Assembly: GCA_965200535.1 (NCBI GenBank)
Contig: CBDAUF010000002.1
Location: 1,674,001-1,738,000 of the forward strand
DNA: 64,000 nt
DNA from: MPNO01 sp965200535
GTDB lineage: Bacteria > Pseudomonadota > Alphaproteobacteria > MPNO01
Direction: 5' to 3'
Shown: positions 31,888-40,671 of the stretch, piece by piece
Numbering within the stretch: position 1 is the stretch's first letter
Layout: every line of letters starts with the position of its first letter
The notes under the pieces: model-generated
Databases searched by the model: none
The model's input: the letters and a program-made list of their open reading frames with translations, nothing else
Told to the model about the DNA's origin: nothing
Translations under genes and position numbers: made by a program

Positions 31888-34632
31888 TCAGCCCGGATCG
31901 CGGCGAAGCCGCACCCGGGCAAGGTCGGCACCGCTTCCCGTCGCATCGGTCAAGCTGAGCGCGAGCGAGGTGACCGAATTAAGGCTCGCCAACCGGAGAT
32001 CCCTGGCAAACGGCGTCGCCCAGTGATCGAACTGGCCGATCATCAGGATGGTGTCCGGTCGGATACCTTCCCGCAGCACGGCGCGGCCGCGGGTGATTCC
32101 GGTGGGAGACTCGATCGCCACCGGGTCCCCGTCGCCGATCCCGAGGCCGCGCGCCGTGGTCCGGTTGACGATCACGCCCTTGTGGCCGGAAATGTTGTTC
32201 GCGACCTCGTTGATCAACGGAATTCCAACGTTGGCGCCCCACGAATACTGCATCGAGCGCGCGGTCAGCGCCCATAGCGGATAGGTGTCCGGATCCTCGC
32301 CGACCTCCCTAGCATACTGGATCCAGATATCGGGGAAGGGTTTGTACCCCGGCAGGGGTTCATATTCCTCGAGCTGGCGGTCCCACCAGTTTACGCCGAT
32401 CTCGTGCAGGCGCTCGGCGAGTTCGGCCCCGTGGCGCATCAACCGTTCCTGATAGGGCATCTCGAAGCGGAGCCGCTTCTCCTTGAGGGTCGGGTAGAGA
32501 TACCAGTCGAGCTGGGGAAACGGACGCAGCATGAAGCCGTTTTCCCGGAACCAGTCGATGCCGTGCACCTCCTCCCCTTCGGAGAGGCCGTGGCTGGCGG
32601 CCCTGGCGACCGCATCCCAGATGTCTTCCACCGCGTGCGGGTGCGCTTCGTCGAGAGCGTAGTCGTAGCCCGCCCTGTCGTCGGCCAGCCTGGCTCCGGC
32701 GGCGCCCCGGTTGATCGCCGCGTTATAGCCCTCGAGGATGCCGACCCTGCGGGCGAGTTCGGTGGCGATTTCCGTGATGTCCCTGCTGTCGACAACCGGG
32801 TCGGCGACCGGCTGGCGGACCGCCCAGCCCTGGTGTTTCCAGAACTGCTCGGTGAACTTTGTCGTACCGACCTGGATGAGCTGCAGGCTTTCGAGGTCGG
32901 TCGCCTCCGGAAGCAGGATGTCAGCCATATGGTTGGTCTCGTCGCGGGTGTAGGCGAATGAGACCGTGAACGGAAATTCCGCAATGCGCTCGGCCACTTC
33001 GGGCGCGTTCCACGAGGAGATCGCCGGGTTGGTCCTGTAGTTGATCCACATCGCAGGTTTGGACTGCGCAGGCCAGCGGTCCGGGAGTTTTTTCTGAAAC
33101 AGCCACGGCAGATGCGCCGGGCCGAGCGCCGGCGACCAGGCCGAGTCCGCGGCGAGAGGCACCAGCGTCCGGTAGGCGTTGCGGATGTGGGGTTTGGCCG
33201 TCCATTCCTCGCGCGTCGTCGGGTTGAACGGGTAATCCATGATGCCGTCGCCGGAAGACCGGACAGTGAGATGACGGCTGTGGGCCGGCCGGTTGAGCTT
33301 GACCGCCGTGCCCAGCGTGCCGCCGGGAACCTCGAGCGCGCCGACCAGCGCCGCCAGGAGAGTTCGCGCCCAGCAGGTCTGATAGCCGCCCCAGCCGTTG
33401 TTCACCCCCTTCCCCAGCATCACGGCAACCGGCCTGAACGGCAGCACCCTGCCCTCGATCTCGATCGTCGCACCGACCATGGCGTGCGCCAGATACTCGT
33501 CCGCGACGCGCCGGATGCGTTCGGCCGGCACATCGCACTCCGCCTCGGCCCATTCGGGCGTGAAGCCGCGGACATGATCGAGAAGGAGCTGGAAGGCGGG
33601 CCGGACCTCGGCGTCCTCGTGCGCCCAGACCGCGCCGTCCGGGCCCAGCTCTATGCCCGCCGCGCGATGAGTCCCTTCCAGCGCAGGCTCGCCGATATCG
33701 GCGTCGAACGGCTTTGCCCTGCCGTCGCCGAGATCCAGTACCAACGGTTTCTTGCTGTCCTCATCGCGCAGATAATATCCATTCGGGCCAACAAGATACG
33801 GCGATGTCGTATCATCCGATATAAACGGGACATCGCAGACTTCGCGCCAGTTTCGCTCGATCAGGATGCGATGGATCAGGGCGAACAGGAACGCCGCATC
33901 GGTCTTGGGCTTGATCGGCAGCCATTCGGCGGACATCGCGCCGGTGATCGAGAGATGGGGTTCGACCTGGACCCGCTTGAGGCCCCGCACACGGGCGTCT
34001 GCCTGGCGCCACACGCCGGCGACGCCCCCCGAGGCCTCGACATTGTTTCCGCAGTTGATAACGTAGTTGCAGTAGGGCGTGTCGGGCGAGACGATGAAGG
34101 CGCGGTGCCAGAGTTCGCCGTAGAGATGCTCCGAATGGTAGCATTTCACTCCCTGCCCGCCGCCGAAGCCAAGATCGACCGGCCCCCATGCCGACAGGAA
34201 GGCCGGGAAGGTCCCCATGTACTGGGTCGGTGTGCCGCCGCCGCCGAAACTCGCCGCCAACCTCGGCAGGCCCTGTTCATCGACGACGCCCGCTGCACGG
34301 ATCTCGCGCATTTTGCCGGCGACGATATCCAGCGCCTCGTCCCACGATATCGGTACGAACCCGGGGTCCTCTCCGCGGCCTTTCCGCGGATTCGTCCGCT
34401 TCATCGGCTGGGAAACGCGGTTGGGGTTGTAGGTCTTCTGGATCAGCCCGTAGGCCTTCACACAGACCCGTCCGCCCCCGGGATGACGGTCGGCGATGTC
34501 GTAGTTGGATTCGATCCGGGTGGCGATGCCGTCCTCGACCTCCACCTTGAGCAAATCGGGGCCGGCTACGCATTGATAACAGTAGACCGGAACCTTCTTT
34601 TTCTCGGCGATTTTTCGAGCGGTTTTCGCCAT
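31888..34632 (-). CDS. Molybdopterin oxidoreductase catalytic subunit (PadB-like, DMSO reductase family)
   Basis: The protein has 914 residues and lacks a twin-arginine signal (it begins MAKTARKIAEKKK), so it works in the cytoplasm. The N-terminal cluster motif is CYQC at residues 18-21 and Cys57; the third cysteine expected near residue 25 is replaced by proline. MoCo-binding stretches include FGGGQGVKCYHSEH near 155 and VNNGWGGYQTCWARTLLAAL near 410. The overall form recalls PadB of phenylacetyl-CoA:acceptor oxidoreductase, which oxidises an acyl-CoA carbon with water as the oxygen source. The start at 34632 follows the upstream stop by 1 base. The real substrate is unknown. Confidence 0.8.
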   Translation of the reverse strand: MAKTARKIAEKKKVPVYCYQCVAGPDLLKVEVEDGIATRIESNYDIADRHPGGGRVCVKAYGLIQKTYNPNRVSQPMKRTNPRKGRGEDPGFVPISWDEALDIVAGKMREIRAAGVVDEQGLPRLAASFGGGGTPTQYMGTFPAFLSAWGPVDLGFGGGQGVKCYHSEHLYGELWHRAFIVSPDTPYCNYVINCGNNVEASGGVAGVWRQADARVRGLKRVQVEPHLSITGAMSAEWLPIKPKTDAAFLFALIHRILIERNWREVCDVPFISDDTTSPYLVGPNGYYLRDEDSKKPLVLDLGDGRAKPFDADIGEPALEGTHRAAGIELGPDGAVWAHEDAEVRPAFQLLLDHVRGFTPEWAEAECDVPAERIRRVADEYLAHAMVGATIEIEGRVLPFRPVAVMLGKGVNNGWGGYQTCWARTLLAALVGALEVPGGTLGTAVKLNRPAHSRHLTVRSSGDGIMDYPFNPTTREEWTAKPHIRNAYRTLVPLAADSAWSPALGPAHLPWLFQKKLPDRWPAQSKPAMWINYRTNPAISSWNAPEVAERIAEFPFTVSFAYTRDETNHMADILLPEATDLESLQLIQVGTTKFTEQFWKHQGWAVRQPVADPVVDSRDITEIATELARRVGILEGYNAAINRGAAGARLADDRAGYDYALDEAHPHAVEDIWDAVARAASHGLSEGEEVHGIDWFRENGFMLRPFPQLDWYLYPTLKEKRLRFEMPYQERLMRHGAELAERLHEIGVNWWDRQLEEYEPLPGYKPFPDIWIQYAREVGEDPDTYPLWALTARSMQYSWGANVGIPLINEVANNISGHKGVIVNRTTARGLGIGDGDPVAIESPTGITRGRAVLREGIRPDTILMIGQFDHWATPFARDLRLASLNSVTSLALSLTDATGSGADLARVRLRRDPG

Positions 34633-34633
34633 G

Positions 34634-36004
34634 TCAGGCTCCGTTCGACCGCCCGTCGGACGATCCGAGAATACGCCGTGCGGACTCGGCGAGAGCCTCC
34701 TGCTTCGCACGCAACCCGCGATAGCGGAGCTTGCCGCCCCGCTTCACGATCCTGCCGCCGACCATCACCGTATCCACATTCGACGGGTTGGCATGGAAAA
34801 CGATCGACTCCACCGGATCGTGCACGGGGAAGAGATTGATGTGCGAACCGTCGATCAGGATCAGGTCTGCCGCCTTGCCAGGCGTCAACGAGCCGATTCG
34901 GCGTTCCAGCCCGAGCGCCCTTGCGCCCTCGATCGTCGCCCATTCCAGCGTCTCGCGCGGCAAGATGGAGGGGGCGGCCGGCGGCGCGCCGTTCGATTTC
35001 ACGGCCGCCTTGTTGTCGAGCGCGCGCTGCGGCTGCAACGCCATCCGCATCACCGTGAACATGTCGCCGGAAATGTTCGACTCGACATCGACCCCGAGGG
35101 ACGGGCGCGCGCCCAAGGCACGCAGCCGGCCGACCAGCGGGGTGCCGTGGCTCATCTGGAGTTCGACTTCGGGTGTAACGGTGACCGACACGCCGCAATC
35201 GACCAGGAGCCGGAGTTCGGCGTCGCCAAGGAAGTTCCCGTGCACCAAATTATGATCGGGGCCCAGCAGGTCCTTCTTGGCCAGCTTTCGATAACCGTTG
35301 CGATTGAGGCGGGTCGGCGCGCCCCACGTGTGGGCGCTGACCACGAGACCGTATTCGCGGGCCAGGCGAAAATCGTGCTCGGTCACTTCATAGGTCGAAA
35401 AATCGGGACCGAGGATCGCCATCGCCAGGGTGACCCGCGCATCGTCGGACGACAGCCTGCCCTTGCGCAGCCGCTCGATCTCGCTTCGCGGATGGGGGAT
35501 GTGGGTGTAGGGAGGCGCCCCGTCCTTGGCATCGGGTTTGGGCGAGCCGTGGCCGAAGACGGCGCGAATGCCGGCCTCTTCCAGGCCGTCGATCGCCGCA
35601 TCGCTGTGAGCCGGGGTCGCATTGTTGTGACACCAGTCGAAAACGGTCGTCGCCCCGCAGGCGATCTGGTTGAGGGCGCCGACGAGATTGGCGATGTAGG
35701 TGTCGTCTGCGGTGTAGCGCGGTACGATCCGCGCGTGCATCGATTCGAGATATTGCCGGATCGACCAGTTGCCGGCGATCCCGCGGATCCCGGTCTGCCA
35801 GGTGTGGAGGTGAGCGTTGACGAACCCCGGCATGGCGATCATGCCGGCGGCGTCGATGGTGCGCGCACCGGCGGCGCGGAGCCGGCGGCCGACCCGCGAT
35901 ATTGTTCCGTTCTCGATGACGATGTCGCCCTGCGGGATGTCGCCGACCGCGGGGTCGAGGCTCAAAACGTAGGCATTCCTGACAAGAACGGGCGCCGCCG
36001 CCAT
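34634..36004 (-). CDS. Amidohydrolase of the ATZ/TRZ - cytosine deaminase type
   Basis: The protein has 456 residues. The metal site is complete: NAHLHTWQTG near residue 62 (HxH), VSAHTWGAP near 223, NLVHGNFLGD near 253 and GVDVESN near 305. SLTPGKAADLILID near 385 begins the C-terminal composite domain. These enzymes deaminate or dechlorinate nitrogen heterocycles or hydrolyse related amidines. The gene lies 16 bases after the SDR and 1 base before the molybdenum catalytic subunit, deep inside the operon, so the pathway probably handles a nitrogen-containing ring compound. The substrate is unknown. Confidence 0.82.
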   Translation of the reverse strand: MAAAPVLVRNAYVLSLDPAVGDIPQGDIVIENGTISRVGRRLRAAGARTIDAAGMIAMPGFVNAHLHTWQTGIRGIAGNWSIRQYLESMHARIVPRYTADDTYIANLVGALNQIACGATTVFDWCHNNATPAHSDAAIDGLEEAGIRAVFGHGSPKPDAKDGAPPYTHIPHPRSEIERLRKGRLSSDDARVTLAMAILGPDFSTYEVTEHDFRLAREYGLVVSAHTWGAPTRLNRNGYRKLAKKDLLGPDHNLVHGNFLGDAELRLLVDCGVSVTVTPEVELQMSHGTPLVGRLRALGARPSLGVDVESNISGDMFTVMRMALQPQRALDNKAAVKSNGAPPAAPSILPRETLEWATIEGARALGLERRIGSLTPGKAADLILIDGSHINLFPVHDPVESIVFHANPSNVDTVMVGGRIVKRGGKLRYRGLRAKQEALAESARRILGSSDGRSNGA

Positions 36005-36020
36005 TGGTTTGAATCCCCCG

Positions 36021-36836
36021 TCAGATGAAGGTGAGCCCGCCGTCGGGCTGCAGATTCTGGCCCGAGATATAGCTCGCCTCTTCCGAGCACAGGAACAGCA
36101 TCGCCTTGGCGAGGTCGTGAATCGTTCCCTGACGCTTGATCGACTGGCGCTCGGTGTATTCCTTGAAACGTTCCCGCGGCACCGACGGGCGTTCGACCTC
36201 GGTCTGCATGACCCCGGGCCAGAAGGTGTTGACGGTTATGTTCCACGGTCCGAGTTCGCGGGCCATCGACCGGGTCATGCCGACCATGGCGGACTTGGTG
36301 GTGATGTAGTGGAGATAGTTCGGCAGCCCCATCACAAAGGTCGCCGAGGACACGTTGACGATGCGCCCCCACTTCGCCTCCTGCATGGCCGGCACCACGG
36401 CGCGGGCGCAGAAGAACGACCCGGTAATGTTGACATCGACCGCCCTCTTCCATTCGTCCACCGGAAGCTCCCAGAACGGCGCCATTGTGATCTGCGAGAA
36501 AATGGCCGCGTTGTTGATCAGGCAGTCGATGCGGCCGTACGCAGCGAGCGTCTCCTCCGCCATCCGGATCGCGGAATCGAGATCGGCAACATCGGTTTCG
36601 ATGGCCAGCGCCCTGCCCTGCTTCGCGCGCACCTCTTCGGCCACCCTTTCGCCCGCTTCCCCGTTCAGTTCCGCGATCACCGGGATCGCGCCCTGCGCCG
36701 CGAAATAGTGGGCGTAGCCGCGCCCGATCCCCTGACCGCCGCCGGTGATGATCACCACCCGGTCCTTCAGGCTGTCGTAGGTCGCGGTCTTCTCGACTTC
36801 GATGTCGTCGTAGCTGATGTGCCCGATCTCGGTCAT
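36021..36836 (-). CDS. Short-chain dehydrogenase/reductase (SDR)
   Basis: The protein has 271 residues. The cofactor motif is TGGGQGIGRGYAHYFAAQG (residues about 31-49). INNAAIFSQI, the VNVSSATFVMG serine and YITTKSAMVGMTRSMAREL near 180 give the classical SDR catalytic set. SGQNLQPDGGLTF closes the protein. It has an N-terminal extension of about 20 residues before the Rossmann fold. It lies between the CoA-transferase (52-base gap) and the amidohydrolase (16 bases). It probably oxidises a hydroxyl group in the same pathway. Confidence 0.83.
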   Translation of the reverse strand: MTEIGHISYDDIEVEKTATYDSLKDRVVIITGGGQGIGRGYAHYFAAQGAIPVIAELNGEAGERVAEEVRAKQGRALAIETDVADLDSAIRMAEETLAAYGRIDCLINNAAIFSQITMAPFWELPVDEWKRAVDVNITGSFFCARAVVPAMQEAKWGRIVNVSSATFVMGLPNYLHYITTKSAMVGMTRSMARELGPWNITVNTFWPGVMQTEVERPSVPRERFKEYTERQSIKRQGTIHDLAKAMLFLCSEEASYISGQNLQPDGGLTFI

Positions 36837-36888
36837 CGGCTTCCCTCCGTCCTGCCGGCGCGACTATCGCGCAAAGCCGGGCCCAGCG

Positions 36889-38115
36889 CTAGCCGATGGC
36901 GCCCGCCGCGCGCAGGCGGTCGATCTCGGCCGCATCGCAACCGAGAAGATCGCCCAGCACTTCCTCGGTATGCTCGCCGAGCAGCGGCGGGGGGCGTCGG
37001 GTGCTGACCGGTGTTCCGGAAAATCTGAGCGGGCTCGCGATCAGCTTCGCCGGCGCACCGTCCACCGCCGGGTGCGGAATTTCGGCGACCATGCCGCGCG
37101 CCTTGACGTGCGGATCGTCGAACACCTGGTCGAGGCGGTTGATCGGGCCGCACCCGATGCCCTCGGCTTCGAGCGCAGAAAGCCAGTCCCTGCTCGCACG
37201 TGCAGCGAAAATGGGACGCAGTTCGGCAATGCATTCGCCGCGGTTGCGCACCCGGCCGTCATTGGTGGCGAAGCGCGGGTCGTCGGCAAGGTCCCCGCGC
37301 TCCACCATCGCGCAGAACCTGCGGAACTGCCCGTCGTTGCCGATCGCCACGACGATGTACCCGTCGGCGGTAGCGAACACCTGGTAAGGAACGATATTGG
37401 GGTGGGCATTGCCGAGGCGCCCGAGATCGCCCGAATAGAGATAGTTCATGCCCGCGTTGGCGAGCCAGGCGACCTGGGTGTCGAGCATGCCGATGTCGAT
37501 ATACTGGCCGTCCCCGGTGAGTGCGGCATGGCGCAGGGCGGCGTTGATCGCGACCGCAGCGAACATGCCCGACATGATGTCCGCAATGGGGACGCCGACT
37601 TTCTGCGGCTCGCCGTCAGGCTCCCCGGTGATCGACATGATCCCGCCCATGGCCTGGATCAGGAAGTCGTAACCCGGACGTTCGGCATAGGGTCCGGTCT
37701 GCCCGAAACCGGTGATCGAGCAGTAGACCAGGCGCGGGTTTTCCGCCTTCAGATCCTCGTATCCGAGACCGTATCGGTCGAGGTTGCCGGTCTTGAAATT
37801 CTCCACCAGCACGTCAGCGCTTGCAGCGAGGCGGCGGACGATTCCCTGCCCCTCGGACCCGGAGATATCGAGCGCCACCGAACGCTTGTTGCGGTTGGCA
37901 CTCATGAAATAGGCGCTCTCTCCGGTGTCGTTTCCGTCCTTGTCGACGAGAAAGGGGGGCGCGAACTTGCGTGTGTCGTCTCCGGTTCCCGGGCGCTCGA
38001 TCTTGATCACGTCGGCGCCGAGGTCTCCCAGAATCTGGGTGCAGTAGGGACCGGCGAGCACGCGCGTCAGATCGACGACCCGCACCCCCGACAATGGTCC
38101 TTCGGTCTGATTCAT
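36889..38115 (-). CDS. Family III CoA-transferase (CaiB/BaiF type)
   Basis: The protein has 408 residues, the family length. It opens with SGVRVVDLTRVLAGPYCTQI and LGADVIKIERPGTGDDTR. The catalytic aspartate is in RPGYDFLIQAMGG near residue 158. PPLLGEHTEEVL near 385 is typical of the C-terminus. It moves CoA between carboxylic acids without an acyl-phosphate. The start at 38115 has GGGAG upstream. It is the first gene of the operon that ends with the PadBCD-like molybdenum enzyme, so it probably activates the substrate to its CoA ester for that enzyme. Confidence 0.87.
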   Translation of the reverse strand: MNQTEGPLSGVRVVDLTRVLAGPYCTQILGDLGADVIKIERPGTGDDTRKFAPPFLVDKDGNDTGESAYFMSANRNKRSVALDISGSEGQGIVRRLAASADVLVENFKTGNLDRYGLGYEDLKAENPRLVYCSITGFGQTGPYAERPGYDFLIQAMGGIMSITGEPDGEPQKVGVPIADIMSGMFAAVAINAALRHAALTGDGQYIDIGMLDTQVAWLANAGMNYLYSGDLGRLGNAHPNIVPYQVFATADGYIVVAIGNDGQFRRFCAMVERGDLADDPRFATNDGRVRNRGECIAELRPIFAARASRDWLSALEAEGIGCGPINRLDQVFDDPHVKARGMVAEIPHPAVDGAPAKLIASPLRFSGTPVSTRRPPPLLGEHTEEVLGDLLGCDAAEIDRLRAAGAIG

Positions 38116-38200
38116 GGGGCAACTCCCAAAATTGGCGTCTATGTAGACCGCCGCCCGAGGCCGGATCAATCCGGCGCAGGGCGCACGTCAGAGACAGCAG

Positions 38201-39136
38201 TCAGTCGGCGTCGAATTCCGCGGCGAACACGCCCGCGAGCTGGTCCGCAAAACGGGCCGCGGCAATCGGCAAGACGCGCCCGCGAAGTTGTCCCATGTAG
38301 AGCAGCGTGGGCGGAACGTCGCGGGGATCGACCAGCCGGCTCGCCAGGTCCTGGCGCGCCGCCCCTTCCGGGATGCCGAGCGGAATCTGGAACGAAATGA
38401 TATCGGAGGCTGCGGCGTAGTTGAGCAGAAACTCGTAGCTGTCCGACTCGACCGCAGGCGCGAACTGCGCGCCTGCCCGCGATGCAACGCCCTCCAGAAG
38501 GAAGCGCAGCCCGTCGGGCGCGGCTGGCAGCGCAAGCGGATGATTGAGGCATTCTCCAAGTCGGACGACCGCGCGTCCGGCCAACGGGTGGTCTGCCGCC
38601 ATGACGCAATGGACAGGCTGGCGGATCGTCATGATGGTCTGGAAGTCGGCGAACCGGGACGGCTCGAAGATCAGTGCGATGTCCGCGGAGTAGTCGGCGA
38701 GCGCCCGTTCGGCCGAATCGCGGTCGCGCACCAGCGTGTTGAAAGTGACCGCCGGGTGTTCGCTTCGATACGCCTCGATCTGGCGCGGCAGAAAATGCGG
38801 CATGAGCGCCTGGGCGCAGGCGATCGAGACGTGTCCGCGCCGGACACCCGAGAGGTCGGCAATCTGCGAGCGTACCCGCGCCATGTCCGACACCTGGTTG
38901 CGAATGTGGTGCAACAGGATCTCGCCGGCAGTATTGAGCCTCACCCCGCGCGGCAGGCGTTCGAAAATCGGCACCCCGAGTTCGTGTTCGAGCGAGAGAA
39001 TGCGCCGGTTGAGCGCCGAGGCGGTGATGGCGAGCGTCTCTGCAGCCCGGCGAATCGAACCCGCCCGTGCGACCTCCTCCACGTAGCGGAGCGGCATCAG
39101 GTGCCTCATCGGTCGAAGCGGTGTCGGATGCTCCAT
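38201..39136 (-). CDS. LysR family transcriptional regulator
   Basis: The protein has 311 residues. The N-terminal winged helix is seen in LRYVEEVARAGSIRRAAETL, SALNRRILSLEHELGVPIFE and RGVRLNTAGEILLHHI (residues about 14-80). A periplasmic-binding-like effector domain follows. The start at 39136 has AGGAG seven bases upstream; longer in-frame starts have none. It lies 85 bases before the CoA-transferase on the same strand and diverges from the ammonium transporter, so it could control either. A candidate operator is at 39162-39182. Confidence 0.87.
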   Translation of the reverse strand: MEHPTPLRPMRHLMPLRYVEEVARAGSIRRAAETLAITASALNRRILSLEHELGVPIFERLPRGVRLNTAGEILLHHIRNQVSDMARVRSQIADLSGVRRGHVSIACAQALMPHFLPRQIEAYRSEHPAVTFNTLVRDRDSAERALADYSADIALIFEPSRFADFQTIMTIRQPVHCVMAADHPLAGRAVVRLGECLNHPLALPAAPDGLRFLLEGVASRAGAQFAPAVESDSYEFLLNYAAASDIISFQIPLGIPEGAARQDLASRLVDPRDVPPTLLYMGQLRGRVLPIAAARFADQLAGVFAAEFDAD

Positions 39137-39161
39137 CAACCGGCTCCTAAGCGTTCGAATA

Positions 39162-39182
39162 TTTTCATCGATCCATTGAAAA
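39162..39182. promoter_or_regulatory. Candidate LysR operator
   Basis: TTTTCA and its complement TGAAAA flank a 9-base centre, giving a T-rich/A-rich interrupted palindrome of the T-N11-A kind bound by LysR regulators. It lies 26 bases upstream of the LysR start, in the AT-rich gap before the ammonium transporter gene. The palindrome is seen in the sequence. The link to the regulator is inference. Confidence 0.35.
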
Positions 39183-39265
39183 ACTAACAGCGGAACGTAG
39201 CGGTAGGCAAAGCTAGATTGCGCGCCCAGCGAACGGCGCAGCAACCCTTTGACCGGAGAATGACG

Positions 39266-39364
39266 ATGAGCGGGAAACGTCCTGGATGGGGTGCCGCTGC
39301 TGCAGTGGGCTGATTTATTTCCGCCGGCCCCGCCGAAGCCGCAGTCTCGGCAGAAGCGGCGTAC
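39266..39364 (+). other. Interrupted signal-peptide segment of the ammonium transporter gene
   Basis: In frame with the transporter, the ATG at 39266 (GGAGA six bases upstream) encodes MSGKRPGWGAAAAVG, then a TGA at 39311-39313, then FISAGPAEAAVSAEAAY leading directly into the transporter. Without the stop this is a well-formed signal peptide with a cleavage site near AEAA. A single base change (for example TGG to TGA) or a sequencing error would explain it. Confidence 0.65.
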
Positions 39365-40627
39365 GTGTTCAACAGTTTTTCGTTCCTCGTCTGCGGCGCT
39401 CTGGTGATGTTCATGGCCGCGGGTTTCGCGATGCTGGAATCGGGGCTTGTACGGGCCAGGAACACGGCCGCGATCTGCCTCAAGAACATCGCCCTGTATT
39501 CGATCGCCGGGCTGATGTTCTACGCCATCGGCTACGACCTGATGTACACCGTCGTGGACGGAGGACTCATCGGCTCCCTCAAGCTGTTCTACAACCCGAG
39601 CGGCCTTGAACTCGCGCTGATCAACGCGGACGACAGCGCCAGGGAGAGTGCGCTGACGGCGTTGATGAAGGCGGAGACCGGCTATGCGTCGATGTCAGAC
39701 TGGTTCTTTCAGATGGTCTTCGTTGCCACCGCTGCATCGATCGTCTCCGGCGCGCTCGCCGAACGAATCAAGGTATGGCCGTTCCTGGTCTTCGTGGTCG
39801 TTCTGACAGGCGCGATATATCCGGTGGTCGGAGCCTGGACCTGGGGCTCGGGCTGGCTCTCCGAGATGGGTTTCTCGGACTTCGCCGGTTCGACCATCGT
39901 GCATTCGACCGGCGGCTGGGCGGCGCTCGCCGGGGCGCTGATCCTCGGTGCGCGGCGCGGCAAGTACGGAAAAGACGGCAGGATCAATCCGATGCCGGGC
40001 GCGAATATCCCGCTGGCCACCCTTGGCACGTTCGTCCTGTGGCTCGGCTGGTTCGGCTTCAACGGAGGCTCGCAGCTCGCACTGGGCTCGGCTCTGGATG
40101 CAGCGGCGATGTCGATCGTCTTCGTCAACACCAACCTTGCCGCCGCCGCCGGCGTCGTCGCCGCAATGGCGTTGACCCAGTTGCTCTACAAGAAGATCGA
40201 CCTGACGATCACACTTAACGGGGCGATCGGCGGCCTGGTGGCGATCACAGCGGGCCCCGATCTGCAGAACCATCTCTTCCCCGTCATCGTCGGCGGCATC
40301 GGCGGGGTGTTGGTGGTCTTCGCCGTCCCCGTGTTCGACAAGCTCGGGATCGACGACGTCGTGGGCGCGATCTCCGCCCATCTGGTCGCCGGTATCTGGG
40401 GCACGTTGGCCGTCGGCATCTTCGGCGCGGGCGACTTCCTGGTGCAGCTTATCGGGGTCGTTGCCGTCGGCGCGTTCGTGACCGCGGTCTCGGCAATCGC
40501 CTGGTTCGCCATCCGCGCCGCAATCGGCCTCCGGGTCGACGAGGAAGGAGAGCGGCTGGGGCTGGATCAGATCGAACTCGGCATCGAAGCCTACGCCGAG
40601 TTCGGCAAGGGGTCCCAGACCATCTGA
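39365..40627 (+). CDS. amt: Ammonium transporter (Amt family)
   Basis: The protein has 420 residues from a GTG and about 11 membrane helices. FMAAGFAMLESGLVRARNTA near 17, DFAGSTIVHSTGGWAALAGA near 178 and LGTFVLWLGWFGFNGGSQLA near 220 are typical Amt signatures; the histidines in the pore region conduct ammonia or ammonium. The GTG at 39365 has no ribosome-binding site, and the natural start seems to lie upstream behind the in-frame stop at 39311. No glnK gene lies beside it, although amt is often paired with one. The gene may be poorly expressed or inactive if the stop is real. Confidence 0.85.
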   Translation: MFNSFSFLVCGALVMFMAAGFAMLESGLVRARNTAAICLKNIALYSIAGLMFYAIGYDLMYTVVDGGLIGSLKLFYNPSGLELALINADDSARESALTALMKAETGYASMSDWFFQMVFVATAASIVSGALAERIKVWPFLVFVVVLTGAIYPVVGAWTWGSGWLSEMGFSDFAGSTIVHSTGGWAALAGALILGARRGKYGKDGRINPMPGANIPLATLGTFVLWLGWFGFNGGSQLALGSALDAAAMSIVFVNTNLAAAAGVVAAMALTQLLYKKIDLTITLNGAIGGLVAITAGPDLQNHLFPVIVGGIGGVLVVFAVPVFDKLGIDDVVGAISAHLVAGIWGTLAVGIFGAGDFLVQLIGVVAVGAFVTAVSAIAWFAIRAAIGLRVDEEGERLGLDQIELGIEAYAEFGKGSQTI

Positions 40628-40671
40628 CTCGGCGATCCGGGCTGTTTCCGGAGGCCGCCGCGCCCGCAGTC

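Noticed and set aside
39286..39609. A frameshifted ammonium transporter start in another frame
   Set aside because: The signal peptide and the transporter are in the same frame, so a single stop codon explains the interruption without a frameshift.
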